This document shows positions 33,163 to 41,826 of a stretch of 64,000 nucleotides of DNA, piece after piece. Source of the stretch: an uncultured Collinsella sp. (GTDB lineage: Bacteria > Actinomycetota > Coriobacteriia > Coriobacteriales > Coriobacteriaceae); contig CAAEEB010000089.1 in NCBI GenBank assembly GCA_900754745.1, positions 1 through 64,000 of the forward strand. The letters run 5' to 3'. Numbering within the stretch: position 1 is the stretch's first letter; each line of letters starts with the position of its first letter. Made by a program: the position numbers and the translations under genes. Below the pieces are notes generated by a model. It saw only the letters and a program-made list of their open reading frames with translations, was not told the origin of the DNA and did not search any database.

Positions 33163-34575
33163 TTATGCCTCGTCGTCCTCGTGCAGACGACGGCGATAAT
33201 CGGCGGCCCAGCCCTCAATATTTACCTGACGGGCGCGGCCCAGACCGAGTGCGTCGGCCGGGACCGGCTCGGTGATGACGGAACCGGCTGCCACGAGCGC
33301 GCCATCGCCAATCTGGGCGGGCGCGACCATCATGGTGTCGGAACCGATAAAGGCATCCTTGCCGATGACGGTCTTGTGCTTGTGAACGCCGTCGTAGTTG
33401 CAGGTGATGGAGCCCGCGCCTACATTGACGCCGGAGCCCATGGTGGTATCGCCGATGTAGGACAGGTGGGGCACCTTGGAGCCCTCGCCGATCGTGGACT
33501 TCTTGATCTCCACATGCGTGCCGGCCTTGGAGCCGTCGAGCATATGGGTGCCCGGGCGCAGGTAGGCGCGCGGGCCGCAGTCGACGCCGTTCTCGATGAC
33601 GGCCTCGATGGCGATGGTCTCATCGATGATGCAGCCGCTGCCGACGGTGGTGTCGGTGAGGCGGCTGTTGGGGCCGAGCTGGCACTCCTCGCCCACGGTG
33701 ACGTGGCCGATCAGATGCGTCTGCGGCCACACGACGGTGTCGCGGCCGATGGTGGCGTCGGGGCCGATCCAAGCCTGCGTGGGGTCGATGAAGGTGACGC
33801 CCTCGGCCATCCAGTGCTCGTTGATGCGGTCGCGCGCGATGGCGGTGAGCTGCGCGAGCTGGATGCGGCTGTTGACGCCCAGGCCGTCGCGGTAGTCGTC
33901 ACAGTGGAAGATGGAGACCGCCTGGCCGTGACCCTTGAGGATTTCGAGCATGTCGGGCAGGTAGTACTCGGACTGTGCGTTGTCGTTGCCGATCTCGTTA
34001 ATGTGGGCGGCAAGCTGCGCGCCGTCGAAGGCGTAGCAGCCGGCGTTGCACTCCAGCAGCGTGGCGGCCTGCTCGGGCGTGCAGTCCTTCTGCTCGATGA
34101 TGCGCTCGATCTGGCCGTCGGCGCCCAGCTTGATGCGGCCGTAGCCGAAGGGGTCGGGCGGGGTCATGGTCATGACGGTGCAGGCGAGCTCGCCGGTGGC
34201 GACGGTCTGCGCGAACTTGGCGACGGTGTCGGCGGTGATGAGCGGCAGGTCGCCGTTGAGCACGACGACGGGACCTTGCGCGATGCCGCAGGCCTCGAGC
34301 GCGACCTTGACGGCGTGGCCGGTGCCCAGGCGCTCGGTCTGCTCGACGCACTCGACCTTGGTGGCGCTGTTGGCGTAGGCGCCATCGATAAGGGCGCGCA
34401 TCTCGTCGGCGTGGCTGCCGATGACGACCACGACGCGGCTGCAGCCGGCCTTGATGGTGGCGTCGACGATCCACTGAACCATGGGCTTGCCCAGGATCTT
34501 GTGCGAAACCTTGCAGTGGTTCGACTTCATGCGGGTGCCCTCGCCGGCGGCGAGGATAATTGCGGTTGCGTCCAT
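33163..34575 (-). CDS. glmU: bifunctional UDP-GlcNAc pyrophosphorylase / GlcN-1-P acetyltransferase
   Basis: A 470-residue cytosolic enzyme of wall precursor synthesis; it acetylates GlcN-1-P and uridylates it to UDP-GlcNAc. The N-terminal nucleotidyltransferase begins ATAIILAAGEGTRMKS and contains VVLNGDLPLI. The C-terminal left-handed beta-helix (about 255-455) has hexapeptide repeats, the acetyltransferase loop YLRPGTHMLDGSKAGTHVEI and NVGAGSITCNYDGVHKHKT. ATG 34575 is set by CAGGAGATCAC just upstream; the longer in-frame ORF to 34782 lacks a plausible start. It heads the glmU-prs-pth cluster. Confidence 0.96.
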   Translation of the reverse strand: MDATAIILAAGEGTRMKSNHCKVSHKILGKPMVQWIVDATIKAGCSRVVVVIGSHADEMRALIDGAYANSATKVECVEQTERLGTGHAVKVALEACGIAQGPVVVLNGDLPLITADTVAKFAQTVATGELACTVMTMTPPDPFGYGRIKLGADGQIERIIEQKDCTPEQAATLLECNAGCYAFDGAQLAAHINEIGNDNAQSEYYLPDMLEILKGHGQAVSIFHCDDYRDGLGVNSRIQLAQLTAIARDRINEHWMAEGVTFIDPTQAWIGPDATIGRDTVVWPQTHLIGHVTVGEECQLGPNSRLTDTTVGSGCIIDETIAIEAVIENGVDCGPRAYLRPGTHMLDGSKAGTHVEIKKSTIGEGSKVPHLSYIGDTTMGSGVNVGAGSITCNYDGVHKHKTVIGKDAFIGSDTMMVAPAQIGDGALVAAGSVITEPVPADALGLGRARQVNIEGWAADYRRRLHEDDEA

Positions 34576-34771
34576 GTGATCTCCTGTTACGTTATAGAGA
34601 CGTGTGTTTGGAAACGATACACGGCGCAATATGATACCGCAGGCATATGATGAGCGCGTAACGATTGATGCGCGGCAGCTGAGGCTTGGGCCGGCGGTAC
34701 GGCGTTTGCGCTGGTTGTGTATGGCGGCGGCGCTGCGGCGTTGGTGATTTGGCGGGAGAGCGGGGGTGCCT

Positions 34772-35659
34772 ATGGACAACATGCGAGAGGGTTCGGGCGC
34801 CGAGCCCGTGGCGGCATTCTCGATGTCGCATCCGGCGGTGCCGGCACTCTATATGGTGCTGACGCTGGGGCTTACCATGTTCTCGATGCAGCCGGTGCTG
34901 ATTGCGCTGTCGCTCGCAGGCGGACTGGCGTACGGATTCGCGACCCGCGGTGCTGCCCGCACGCTGGGCGCGTTGCGCTGGCAGCTGCCGGTGATTTTGA
35001 TTATCGCGCTGGTCAACCCGCTGTTTAGCGCATCGGGCTCGACGGAGCTGCTCCGCATTGGCATGCGCGCGGTGTATTTGGAAAGCATGGTGTACGGCCT
35101 GTGCATGGGCGGGTTGTTTGTGGCGAGTGTGCTGTGGTTTGAGGCCGCGGCGTCGATGCTTGGCTACGACAAGGTGCTTGCACTGCTGGGCAACGCTGCG
35201 CCGGTGATCGCACTCATGATTTCGATGTGCATGCGGCTTATCCCGCAGTTTTTGCGCCGCGGTCGCACCGTGCTGGCGGTGCAGGACGCTATCGATGTGC
35301 CGGGGCGTGCTCCCACCGATCCTGTGCGCTCGCGCCTGCGGGCATCGAGCGTGCTGATGGGCTGGGGCATGGAGGATTCGCTTGAGCGTGCGGACGCCAT
35401 GCGCTCGCGCGGATGGGGCGCGGCCGCGCGCCGCACGACGTACGCTCGGTATCGTTTGAGGCGCAGCGATGTTGCTGCGCTGGTGGGGCTTGCGTTGTTT
35501 GGTGCTGTCACGGTTGCGGTGGCATGGACCGCCACGACGCAGTATTCGTTTTACCCGCAGCTCTCGGCGCCGGCGCCGTGGCCGGGCTATGTTGTATACG
35601 CTGCCTGGATGGTGCTGCCTTGCGTGCTGCGCGCGATTGACGAGAAGAGGTTTGGCTGA
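34772..35659 (+). CDS. ecfT: ECF transporter transmembrane component (EcfT)
   Basis: A 295-residue membrane protein that couples the S component to the ATPases. It has five or six membrane helices and the coupling-helix motif SLERADAMRSRGWG (A-x-R-x-R-G type). FLRRGRTVLAVQDA is typical of the family. Starts at ATG 34772 or GTG 34766 are possible; a GGGAGAG at 34754-34760 serves either. The stop overlaps the next start by one base. It opens an ecfT - ecfAA - ecfS operon. Confidence 0.88.
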   Translation: MDNMREGSGAEPVAAFSMSHPAVPALYMVLTLGLTMFSMQPVLIALSLAGGLAYGFATRGAARTLGALRWQLPVILIIALVNPLFSASGSTELLRIGMRAVYLESMVYGLCMGGLFVASVLWFEAAASMLGYDKVLALLGNAAPVIALMISMCMRLIPQFLRRGRTVLAVQDAIDVPGRAPTDPVRSRLRASSVLMGWGMEDSLERADAMRSRGWGAAARRTTYARYRLRRSDVAALVGLALFGAVTVAVAWTATTQYSFYPQLSAPAPWPGYVVYAAWMVLPCVLRAIDEKRFG

Positions 35660-37302
35660 TGGCTCGGTTTGATAGGGGCTCGGTGTCGGGCGTGGCGTGC
35701 GGCTCGGATGTGCCGGCGATTGAGGTTCGGGGTTTGAGCTTTGCCTATCCCGGGGCTGACGCTGCAGTGCTCGAGGGGCTCGACTGGTCTGTTCCCCAAG
35801 GTGCGTTTGCGCTGTTGGTTGGTGGTACCGGGTCGGGTAAGTCGACGCTGCTGTCGTTGCTCAAGCCCGAGATCGCCCCGGCGGGCGAGCTTGCCGGCGA
35901 GCGGCGTGTGCTTGGCGAGTCCGTTGCCGACATGGACGTTCGCACGTCTGTGGAACGCGTGGGATACGTGTTCCAGGATCCCGAGAACCAGATTGTGTGC
36001 GAGACCGTGTGGCACGAGATGGCGTTTGGCCTGGAAAACCTGGGCCTAGCGCCCGATGAGATGCGCCGCCGTGTTGCCGAGACTAGCTATTTCTTTGGGT
36101 TAGAGGATTGGCTCCACCGCGATACCGACACGCTCTCGGGTGGTCGCAAACAACTGCTGTCGTTGGCCGCCATCCTGGCGCTGCGCCCGCACCTGCTGCT
36201 GCTCGACGAGCCCACGTCTCAGCTCGATCCCGTTGCCGAGAAGAATTTTCTGCACGCGCTGTTTCGCGTGAACCGTGAGCTGGGCTGCACGGTTGTTGTG
36301 GCTACGCATCAACCGCGGCCGATGCTCGAGTATGCGACGTGTGCGTACCGGATTGAGAGCGGTCGCGTGCGCGAGGTGGCGGATATGGCTTCTTTGGGAC
36401 GCCGAGAATCGCTGTTTTCCGATGACATGTTGGGGTGGGGTGCCATCCGATGTGCAAAAAACGGAGTATTCAGCAGGCGTGAGGACAATTTGGGCTCTCT
36501 GGAGCCGCCCGGGGACGTATCGAGCGCGAAAAAAAGTTCGGAATTGGACAAATCGTCCGAATTTGTGGCGCAAACGTCGCTCGAGAACGGCTCGGAAGCC
36601 TTTCCGCGCACGGATGGAAGCAGAATACTCCAAAAAATGCACGGCGGGTCGGCTACCACCCTGTCGGAAGGCTGGTTTCGCTACGATCGCGCTAGCGGTT
36701 GGGTGCTGCGCGGGCTCGATGTGACGTTTTCAGCCGGCGCGGTGCATGCGGTCGTGGGCGGAAACGGCTGTGGCAAGTCGACGATGCTCTCGGTGCTGGC
36801 CAAGACGGCTAAGCTGCAGCGTGGCCGCATAGTGCGTGGGACGGCCTCGGCGGCACTGCTGCCACAGAATCCCAAGGCATTGCTGGTCGCCGAAACGGTG
36901 CGCGACGAGCTGATGGAATGGGCTTCGACCTGCGGATATGACGAGAACTTGGCGCGGGAGCGTGCGGCGCAACTGGGACTGGACGGCTTGGAGGCGCGTC
37001 ACCCGTACGATCTTTCGGGCGGTCAGCGCCAGCTGCTTGCGTTGGCAAAGCTGCTGTTGATTGGTCCGGAGCTGCTGCTGCTTGATGAGCCCACCAAGGG
37101 CCTTGATCTGGCAAGTCGCTGCATTATCGCCCGAGCCCTGCGCGAGCATGCGCAGACCGGCGGCACCGTCATCATGGCCACGCACGACTTGGACTTTGCC
37201 GAGCAGGTGTCCGACGACGTCGCCATGATGTTCGACGGCGAGATCGCCTGCATGGAGCCTCCGGCAGATTTCTTTGCCGACAACGTTTTCTACAGGGCGT
37301 GA
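35659..37302 (+). CDS. ECF transporter ATPase with two fused ATPase domains (EcfA-A')
   Basis: A 547-residue protein that contains both ATPases of an ECF transporter. Domain 1: Walker A GGTGSGKST (about 55), signature LSGGRKQL (about 160), LLLDEPTSQLDP. Domain 2: Walker A GGNGCGKST (about 368), signature LSGGQRQL (about 452), LLLDEPTKGLDLA. Fused A domains are known from YkoD-like systems. The interdomain linker (about 255-335) is unusual: Ser/Glu-rich and coded by DNA with nested inverted repeats (36452-36642), as if an intergenic repeat were inserted in frame. Confidence 0.92.
   Translation: MARFDRGSVSGVACGSDVPAIEVRGLSFAYPGADAAVLEGLDWSVPQGAFALLVGGTGSGKSTLLSLLKPEIAPAGELAGERRVLGESVADMDVRTSVERVGYVFQDPENQIVCETVWHEMAFGLENLGLAPDEMRRRVAETSYFFGLEDWLHRDTDTLSGGRKQLLSLAAILALRPHLLLLDEPTSQLDPVAEKNFLHALFRVNRELGCTVVVATHQPRPMLEYATCAYRIESGRVREVADMASLGRRESLFSDDMLGWGAIRCAKNGVFSRREDNLGSLEPPGDVSSAKKSSELDKSSEFVAQTSLENGSEAFPRTDGSRILQKMHGGSATTLSEGWFRYDRASGWVLRGLDVTFSAGAVHAVVGGNGCGKSTMLSVLAKTAKLQRGRIVRGTASAALLPQNPKALLVAETVRDELMEWASTCGYDENLARERAAQLGLDGLEARHPYDLSGGQRQLLALAKLLLIGPELLLLDEPTKGLDLASRCIIARALREHAQTGGTVIMATHDLDFAEQVSDDVAMMFDGEIACMEPPADFFADNVFYRA
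36452..36642. repeat. palindromic repeat inserted in frame in the ecfA linker
   Basis: GTGCA and GGAGTATTC at 36452-36471 are inverted at 36623-36642 (GAATACTCC and TGCAC). Inside, CGAGCG/CGCTCG (36521-36526/36577-36582) and TTCGGA/TCCGAA (36537-36542/36557-36562) form a second nested palindrome. Base composition differs from the flanking ATPase domains. Confidence 0.55.
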
Positions 37303-37306
37303 TGGA

Positions 37307-38020
37307 ATGACGGATCATCGCGCTTCGCGCTTACTCACAAAAATGGAGATTCCGCTGCTCCTGGCTGTGCCGGCAGTGATGACTGCGGCGTTGCTGGCGG
37401 GCATTGAGCAGGCGGCGCTTGCCATGCTGGTTGTAGTGGCGCTCGTGCTCGCACTGTTCTTTGCGGGCTATGAGACATCACGTCCAGGCCTGCGCCAAAT
37501 CATGCCCACGCTGGTGCTGGCGGCGCTGGCCGCGGCGGGGCGCATCCTGTTTGGCCCCATTCCCGACTTTAAGCCCGTGAGCGCTATCGCCATTATCGCG
37601 GGTGCGACACTTGGCCGTCGCAATGGTTTTATGGTCGGCGCGTTGGCAGCGCTGACCAGTAATTTCTTTTTTGGACAGGGCATGTGGACGCCGTGGCAGA
37701 TGTATGCCTGGGGTCTGGTGGGCTATATCGGTGGCGCGCTGGCGCATGCGGGTGCGTTCGACCGCGCGGATGGAACCGTGCGATTGCCGGCGCTGTTGGC
37801 GTATGGCTTTGCGTCGGGCCTGCTGTATGGCGTCGTGATCAACGCGTATGACATCATCGGTTTTGTGCAGCCGCTCACCTGGGCAGGCGCTGTAGCGCGT
37901 CTTGCTACGGCGGTGCCGTTCGACATCATGCATAGCCTCGCGACCTGCGTGTTTTTGGCCGCTCTGTACAAGCCCTGGTGTCGCCGCATCAACCGTGTCG
38001 TCGTGAAGTACGGGCTGTAG
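37307..38020 (+). CDS. ECF transporter substrate-specific component (S component)
   Basis: A 237-residue protein with six predicted helices that binds the substrate. It belongs to the ECF S family by FGPIPDFKPVSAIAIIAG, TLGRRNGFMVGALAALTSN and FFFGQGMWTPWQMYAWGL. The vitamin or metal it carries cannot be told from the sequence; no cobalamin, thiamine or other riboswitch was recognised before the operon. ATG 37307 is four bases after the ATPase stop, with GATGGAA as a weak ribosome site. Last gene of the operon. Confidence 0.85.
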   Translation: MTDHRASRLLTKMEIPLLLAVPAVMTAALLAGIEQAALAMLVVVALVLALFFAGYETSRPGLRQIMPTLVLAALAAAGRILFGPIPDFKPVSAIAIIAGATLGRRNGFMVGALAALTSNFFFGQGMWTPWQMYAWGLVGYIGGALAHAGAFDRADGTVRLPALLAYGFASGLLYGVVINAYDIIGFVQPLTWAGAVARLATAVPFDIMHSLATCVFLAALYKPWCRRINRVVVKYGL

Positions 38021-38065
38021 TGGCGGTTGCACCGGGGCGGGAATTAATGCTGCCTTGGTGCCATA

Positions 38066-38221
38066 TCAAAACTATGCCGGTTTACGGGGCTGAATTGACG
38101 CAGACCGATCATACCGGCATTTTTCGAAAATAGACAAGCCGTCTACCTGCGGCTTTATTTTGCTCGAATTGCGCGTGGTTGGAGGCTCGCGATTCGGCCC
38201 CGTAAACCGGCATAGTTTTGA
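38066..38221. repeat. modular palindrome, copy 1 (156 bp)
   Basis: Thirty-bp outer arms 38066-38095 and 38192-38221 differ at one position; they include ACTATGCCGG and TTACGGGGC. The centre carries, on the minus strand, GCCGCAGGTAGACGGC, the core shared with 58077-58230 and 58328-58478. It lies after the ecf operon. Confidence 0.85.
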
Positions 38222-38274
38222 AACGGGCCGACTCGTATGACGGTCGCAGCGGGCTCCAAAAGGCTAAATGACCA

Positions 38275-38299
38275 GTTTTCCTCCGTCTCCGGGGGATCA
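38275..38299 (-). repeat. 25-bp companion motif of the modular palindromes
   Basis: Reverse complement of TGATCCCCCGGAGACGGAGG plus AAAAC, identical over 25 bases to 58496-58520. It lies 53 bp from palindrome copy 1, as the other lies 17 bp from copy 3. Confidence 0.75.
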
Positions 38300-38307
38300 T
38301 TTGGGGG

Positions 38308-39126
38308 TTAGAGCTCCAGGGCGAGGGTGACGGGGCAGTGATCGCTGCCGAAGATGTCGCCGCGGATGCCGGTGCCGCGTACGTTGCCGGCGATTACGTC
38401 GCTTACCAGGAAGTAGTCGATGCGCCAGCCTGCGTTGTTCTTGCGGGCATTAAAGCGGTAGCTCCACCAGCTGTAGACGCCCTCGACGTCCGGATTGGCC
38501 GCGCGCCAGGTGTCGGTGAAACCGGCGTCGAGCAGCTCGGTAAACTTGCCGCGCTCCTCGTCCGAAAAGCCTGCGTTGCCGCGGTTGGACTTGGGGTTCT
38601 TAAGGTCGATCTCCTCGTGAGCCACGTTAAAGTCGCCGCAGGTTACGACGGGCTTGCCGGTTTCGCGCTCAAGCGCGTTCAAAAAGCGGCGGTAGGCATC
38701 GTCCCAAGCCATGCGTACATCGATGCGCGCGAGCTCGTTTTGGGCGTTGGGCGTATAGACGTCCACGAACCAAAACTTGTCGAACTCGAGCGCGCAGACG
38801 CGGCCCTCGGTTGCGGCTTGGGCGACGAGCTCGGCCGCCTCGCCCTCGTCGGCGTAGGGCAGTAGTGCATCGGCGCACAGTACGCGCAGCGGTTCCTTGC
38901 GGCTAAAGACCGCGGTGCCCGAGTAGCCCTTGCGCTCGGCGTAGCTCCAGGTTTGGTGATAGCCGGGCAGGTCGATATCGACCTGGCCCTCCTGCAGCTT
39001 GGTCTCTTGCAGCGCTAGGATATCGACATTGAGCCCCTGCGCGATCTGAATAAAGCTCGGGTCCTTTTTGAGCACGGCGCGCAGGCCGTTGACGTTCCAC
39101 GAGGCGAAAGTGTAAGTCTGAGGCAT
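38308..39126 (-). CDS. xth: exodeoxyribonuclease III (AP endonuclease)
   Basis: A 272-residue ExoA/XthA-type repair enzyme that cuts at abasic sites and digests DNA 3' to 5'. The family residues occur in order: SWNVNGLRAVL (Asn), ALQETKLQE (Glu metal ligand), YTPNAQNELARID, CGDFNVAHEEIDL (Asp, Asn), DTWRAANPDVEGVYSWW, RIDYFLVS and the catalytic SDHCPVTLAL. Length typical. Start ATG 39126 has GAAAGGACACC upstream. Single gene, convergent with ecfS and divergent from the sirtuin. Confidence 0.96.
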   Translation of the reverse strand: MPQTYTFASWNVNGLRAVLKKDPSFIQIAQGLNVDILALQETKLQEGQVDIDLPGYHQTWSYAERKGYSGTAVFSRKEPLRVLCADALLPYADEGEAAELVAQAATEGRVCALEFDKFWFVDVYTPNAQNELARIDVRMAWDDAYRRFLNALERETGKPVVTCGDFNVAHEEIDLKNPKSNRGNAGFSDEERGKFTELLDAGFTDTWRAANPDVEGVYSWWSYRFNARKNNAGWRIDYFLVSDVIAGNVRGTGIRGDIFGSDHCPVTLALEL

Positions 39127-39239
39127 GGTGTCCTTTCGACGGGGTTGGCAGGCTTAAGATTAACGCAACAAGAGCGGGGCGGAGTCCGCGAGTGATAGTG
39201 CGAACGCCGCCGTCCCGGAGACACGGACGGAGGACATAT

Positions 39240-39992
39240 ATGACGCAGGCAATATCGGACCCCAAACAGGCCTCCGCCGCGCTGGCGGAGCTGTTCGAAA
39301 CCCATAGCCACGTGGTCTTCTTTGGAGGCGCGGGCGTTTCCACGGCAAGCGGCATCCCCGATTTCCGCAGCGTGGACGGCCTGTATCACCAGCGGTTTTC
39401 CTACCCGCCCGAGACTATGCTTTCGCACAGCTTCTACGAAGCGCATCCGGCGGAGTTTTTCGACTTCTACCGGACCAAGATGATCGCCCCTAACGCCAAG
39501 CCTAACCACTGCCACGCCAAGCTGGCGGAGCTGGAGCGCGCCGGCAAGCTCGACGCCGTGGTGACGCAAAATATCGACGGCCTGCACCAGATGGCCGGCT
39601 CGCAGCGCGTGTTCGAACTGCACGGCTCGGTCCACCGCAATATCTGCCAGACGTGCGGCGCGGTCTACAGCGCCGAATGGATTTGCGCACGCGAGCACGA
39701 GGATGCCGCGGGCGTGCCCGTGTGCCCTGCGTGCGGCGGTCGCATCAAGCCCGATGTGGTCCTCTACGAAGAGCCGCTCGATGAGCGTGTGCTTGCCGGC
39801 GCCGTCGCTGCCATCGCCGCAGCCGACGCCCTCGTCGTGGGCGGAACCTCGCTCGTAGTGTATCCGGCAGCGGGCCTCACGCGCTACTTTACCGGCGATA
39901 CGCTGGCCATTTGCAATTTGGTTCCCACCGATCAGGACGCAAATGCCGACCTGCTGATTTCTTGCGACATCGCGGCCGCGTTTGCGTTCTAG
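39240..39992 (+). CDS. cobB: NAD-dependent protein deacylase of the sirtuin family
   Basis: A 250-residue Sir2 enzyme that removes acyl groups from lysine using NAD. NAD site: GGAGVSTASGIPDFRS; QNIDGLHQMAG; catalytic His in VFELHGSVHRN; zinc Cys pairs CQTCG and CPACGG; then KPDVVLYEEPL and GGTSLVVYPAAGL. The class resembles the bacterial deacetylases with MTQAISDPKQASAAL at the start. ATG 39240 is set by GGAGGAC just before it. Single gene. Confidence 0.94.
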   Translation: MTQAISDPKQASAALAELFETHSHVVFFGGAGVSTASGIPDFRSVDGLYHQRFSYPPETMLSHSFYEAHPAEFFDFYRTKMIAPNAKPNHCHAKLAELERAGKLDAVVTQNIDGLHQMAGSQRVFELHGSVHRNICQTCGAVYSAEWICAREHEDAAGVPVCPACGGRIKPDVVLYEEPLDERVLAGAVAAIAAADALVVGGTSLVVYPAAGLTRYFTGDTLAICNLVPTDQDANADLLISCDIAAAFAF

Positions 39993-40086
39993 CCCGCGCG
40001 CGCGGATACAATAGAAAGACTGATTGCAAAGCGACCCCGCCGCCAGCGCCCGAGCGCGGCGGCGTGGGCATTTTAGGAGGATGTTC

Positions 40087-41826
40087 ATGGCGAACGACAG
40101 CAAGACATGGCGGTGCGGAAAGTACGAGCTCAGCTTTGACCGTCCGCGCATCATGGGCGTCCTCAACGTGACGCCCGATTCGTTTAGCGACGGCGGTGAG
40201 CACTTCGACCAGGATGCCGCTATCGAGTACGGCCTGGCGATGCTCGATGCCGGCGCCGACATCATCGACGTGGGCGGCGAGTCCACGCGCCCCGGCTTTA
40301 CCCCGGTCAACCCCGACGAGGAAGCGCGTCGCGTGCTGCCCGTCGTGCGCGCGCTCGCCAAAGAGGGCGCCATCGTCTCGATCGATACACGTCATGTGGC
40401 GGTTGCCAAGGCGGCTGTGCGCTGCGGTGCTTCGATTGTCAACGACGTGACGGGCTTCACCGATCCCAAAATGGTTGAGTTCGTTAAGACGAGCACCTGC
40501 GGCGTCATCGTAATGCACGCCGGCGAGGTCGCCGCACCCGCACGCACGCACGCGACGGTGCAGCTTGATACCTCGGCTGCGGCGTTTGTTGCCGAGAAGG
40601 CACGCGAAGCGGCTGCCGAGGCCGCGCGCGAGGCCGAAAAGCCGGCCCGTCGCCGTCGCGGCAAGTTGCTGGGCGAGCCCAAGGCTGAGGCCAAGCTTCC
40701 GGGCGGTGTGGTACAGCCCTCGCTGCCGTTTGGCGAGCCGGAGCCCGCGCCCGAGCCTGCGGTCGAGCAGAAGACGCCGGCAGCCGAGCAGGCTGCCCCT
40801 GCCGCCGAGACTGCAGAGCCCGAGACCGTGCCCGCAGCTACCGAAGCCGCACCAGAGCCCAGCGACCACCTGGCCGCCATGATGCGCCGCAGCGCCCGCC
40901 GCGAGGAAGCCTACGTGCCTACCTCGCAGCTCCGCCGCTTTACCCTGCCCGATTCTGCGCCCATCATGCGCCGCGTCATGGGCTTTCTGTCCGACCAGGC
41001 CCGCACGCTCATTCATGCCGGCGTGTCGCGCGACCGTATCTGCATCGATCCCGGCCCGGGCTTTGGCAAGACGGCCAATGAGGATATCGTCATCCAGCGC
41101 GAGACCGCCAAGATGGCGTCGCTGGGCTATCCGCTCATGTGCGCCGTGTCGCGCAAGCGCTTTGTGGGCGCCGTCTCGGGCGTGACCGAGGCCGCCGAGC
41201 GCGATGCCGCCACGTTTGGTGTGTGCCTGGGCGCCATCCAGGCCGGCGCCAACATCGTGCGCGTACATGACGTTGCGGGCTTTGCGCAGTTCCTGAACGG
41301 TTACTGGGCCGTTGCCAAACCGCAACCGCGCCGCGCGTTTGTGGCCGTGGGTTCCAACCTGGGGCATCGCTGCGACAACATTCGCGCTGCGCGCGACATG
41401 ATTGCCGAGATTCCGCTGACCTGCGTGTCCAACTGCTCGCGCATCTACGAGAGCGAGCCGGCCTACGAGACGCGCCAGGACGCGTTTGCCAACGCCGTCA
41501 TCGAGATCAAGACCGAGCTGGCTCCACTGGTGCTGCTCGACGAGCTTATGAAGATCGAGGCCGAGCTGGGGCGTGACCGTTCCAAAAAGGCCAAGGCAAA
41601 CGGCCCGCGCACCATCGACTTGGACCTGCTGTGGATGGACGGCGAGACCCACGGCGGCAAGAAGCTGCGCCTGCCGCATCCGCTGATTGGCGAGCGCGAC
41701 TTTGTGCTGGTGCCGCTCGAGGACCTGATGCACGACCCGGCGCGGTTCTTCCGCTACAACGGCGTCGAGGTCAAGGAGCCCGAGGATCGCGTGGGCCATA
41801 TCGTGGGCGAATTGGGGCGTATGTAG
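40087..41826 (+). CDS. folP-folK: fused dihydropteroate synthase / HPPK (FolP-FolK) with a large insert
   Basis: A 579-residue bifunctional folate enzyme. DHPS part (1-405): IMGVLNVTPDSFSDGG (loop 1), DVGGESTRPGFTPV, SIDTRHVAVAKAA, IVNDVTGF, CIDPGPGFGKT and SRKRFVGAVSG. HPPK part (from about 417): AFVAVGSNLGHRCDNIRAAR, RIYESEPAYETRQDAFANAV and GPRTIDLDLLW. HPPK makes the pyrophosphate that DHPS uses. An Ala/Glu/Pro-rich insert of about 130 residues (150-285) splits the DHPS barrel after VMHAGEV. ATG 40087 has AGGAGG six bases before. The stop adjoins the next gene. Confidence 0.92.
   Translation: MANDSKTWRCGKYELSFDRPRIMGVLNVTPDSFSDGGEHFDQDAAIEYGLAMLDAGADIIDVGGESTRPGFTPVNPDEEARRVLPVVRALAKEGAIVSIDTRHVAVAKAAVRCGASIVNDVTGFTDPKMVEFVKTSTCGVIVMHAGEVAAPARTHATVQLDTSAAAFVAEKAREAAAEAAREAEKPARRRRGKLLGEPKAEAKLPGGVVQPSLPFGEPEPAPEPAVEQKTPAAEQAAPAAETAEPETVPAATEAAPEPSDHLAAMMRRSARREEAYVPTSQLRRFTLPDSAPIMRRVMGFLSDQARTLIHAGVSRDRICIDPGPGFGKTANEDIVIQRETAKMASLGYPLMCAVSRKRFVGAVSGVTEAAERDAATFGVCLGAIQAGANIVRVHDVAGFAQFLNGYWAVAKPQPRRAFVAVGSNLGHRCDNIRAARDMIAEIPLTCVSNCSRIYESEPAYETRQDAFANAVIEIKTELAPLVLLDELMKIEAELGRDRSKKAKANGPRTIDLDLLWMDGETHGGKKLRLPHPLIGERDFVLVPLEDLMHDPARFFRYNGVEVKEPEDRVGHIVGELGRM

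Noticed and set aside
33148..34650. 500-codon plus-strand ORF over glmU
   Set aside because: Shadow of glmU; no family features and it ends in the glmU leader.
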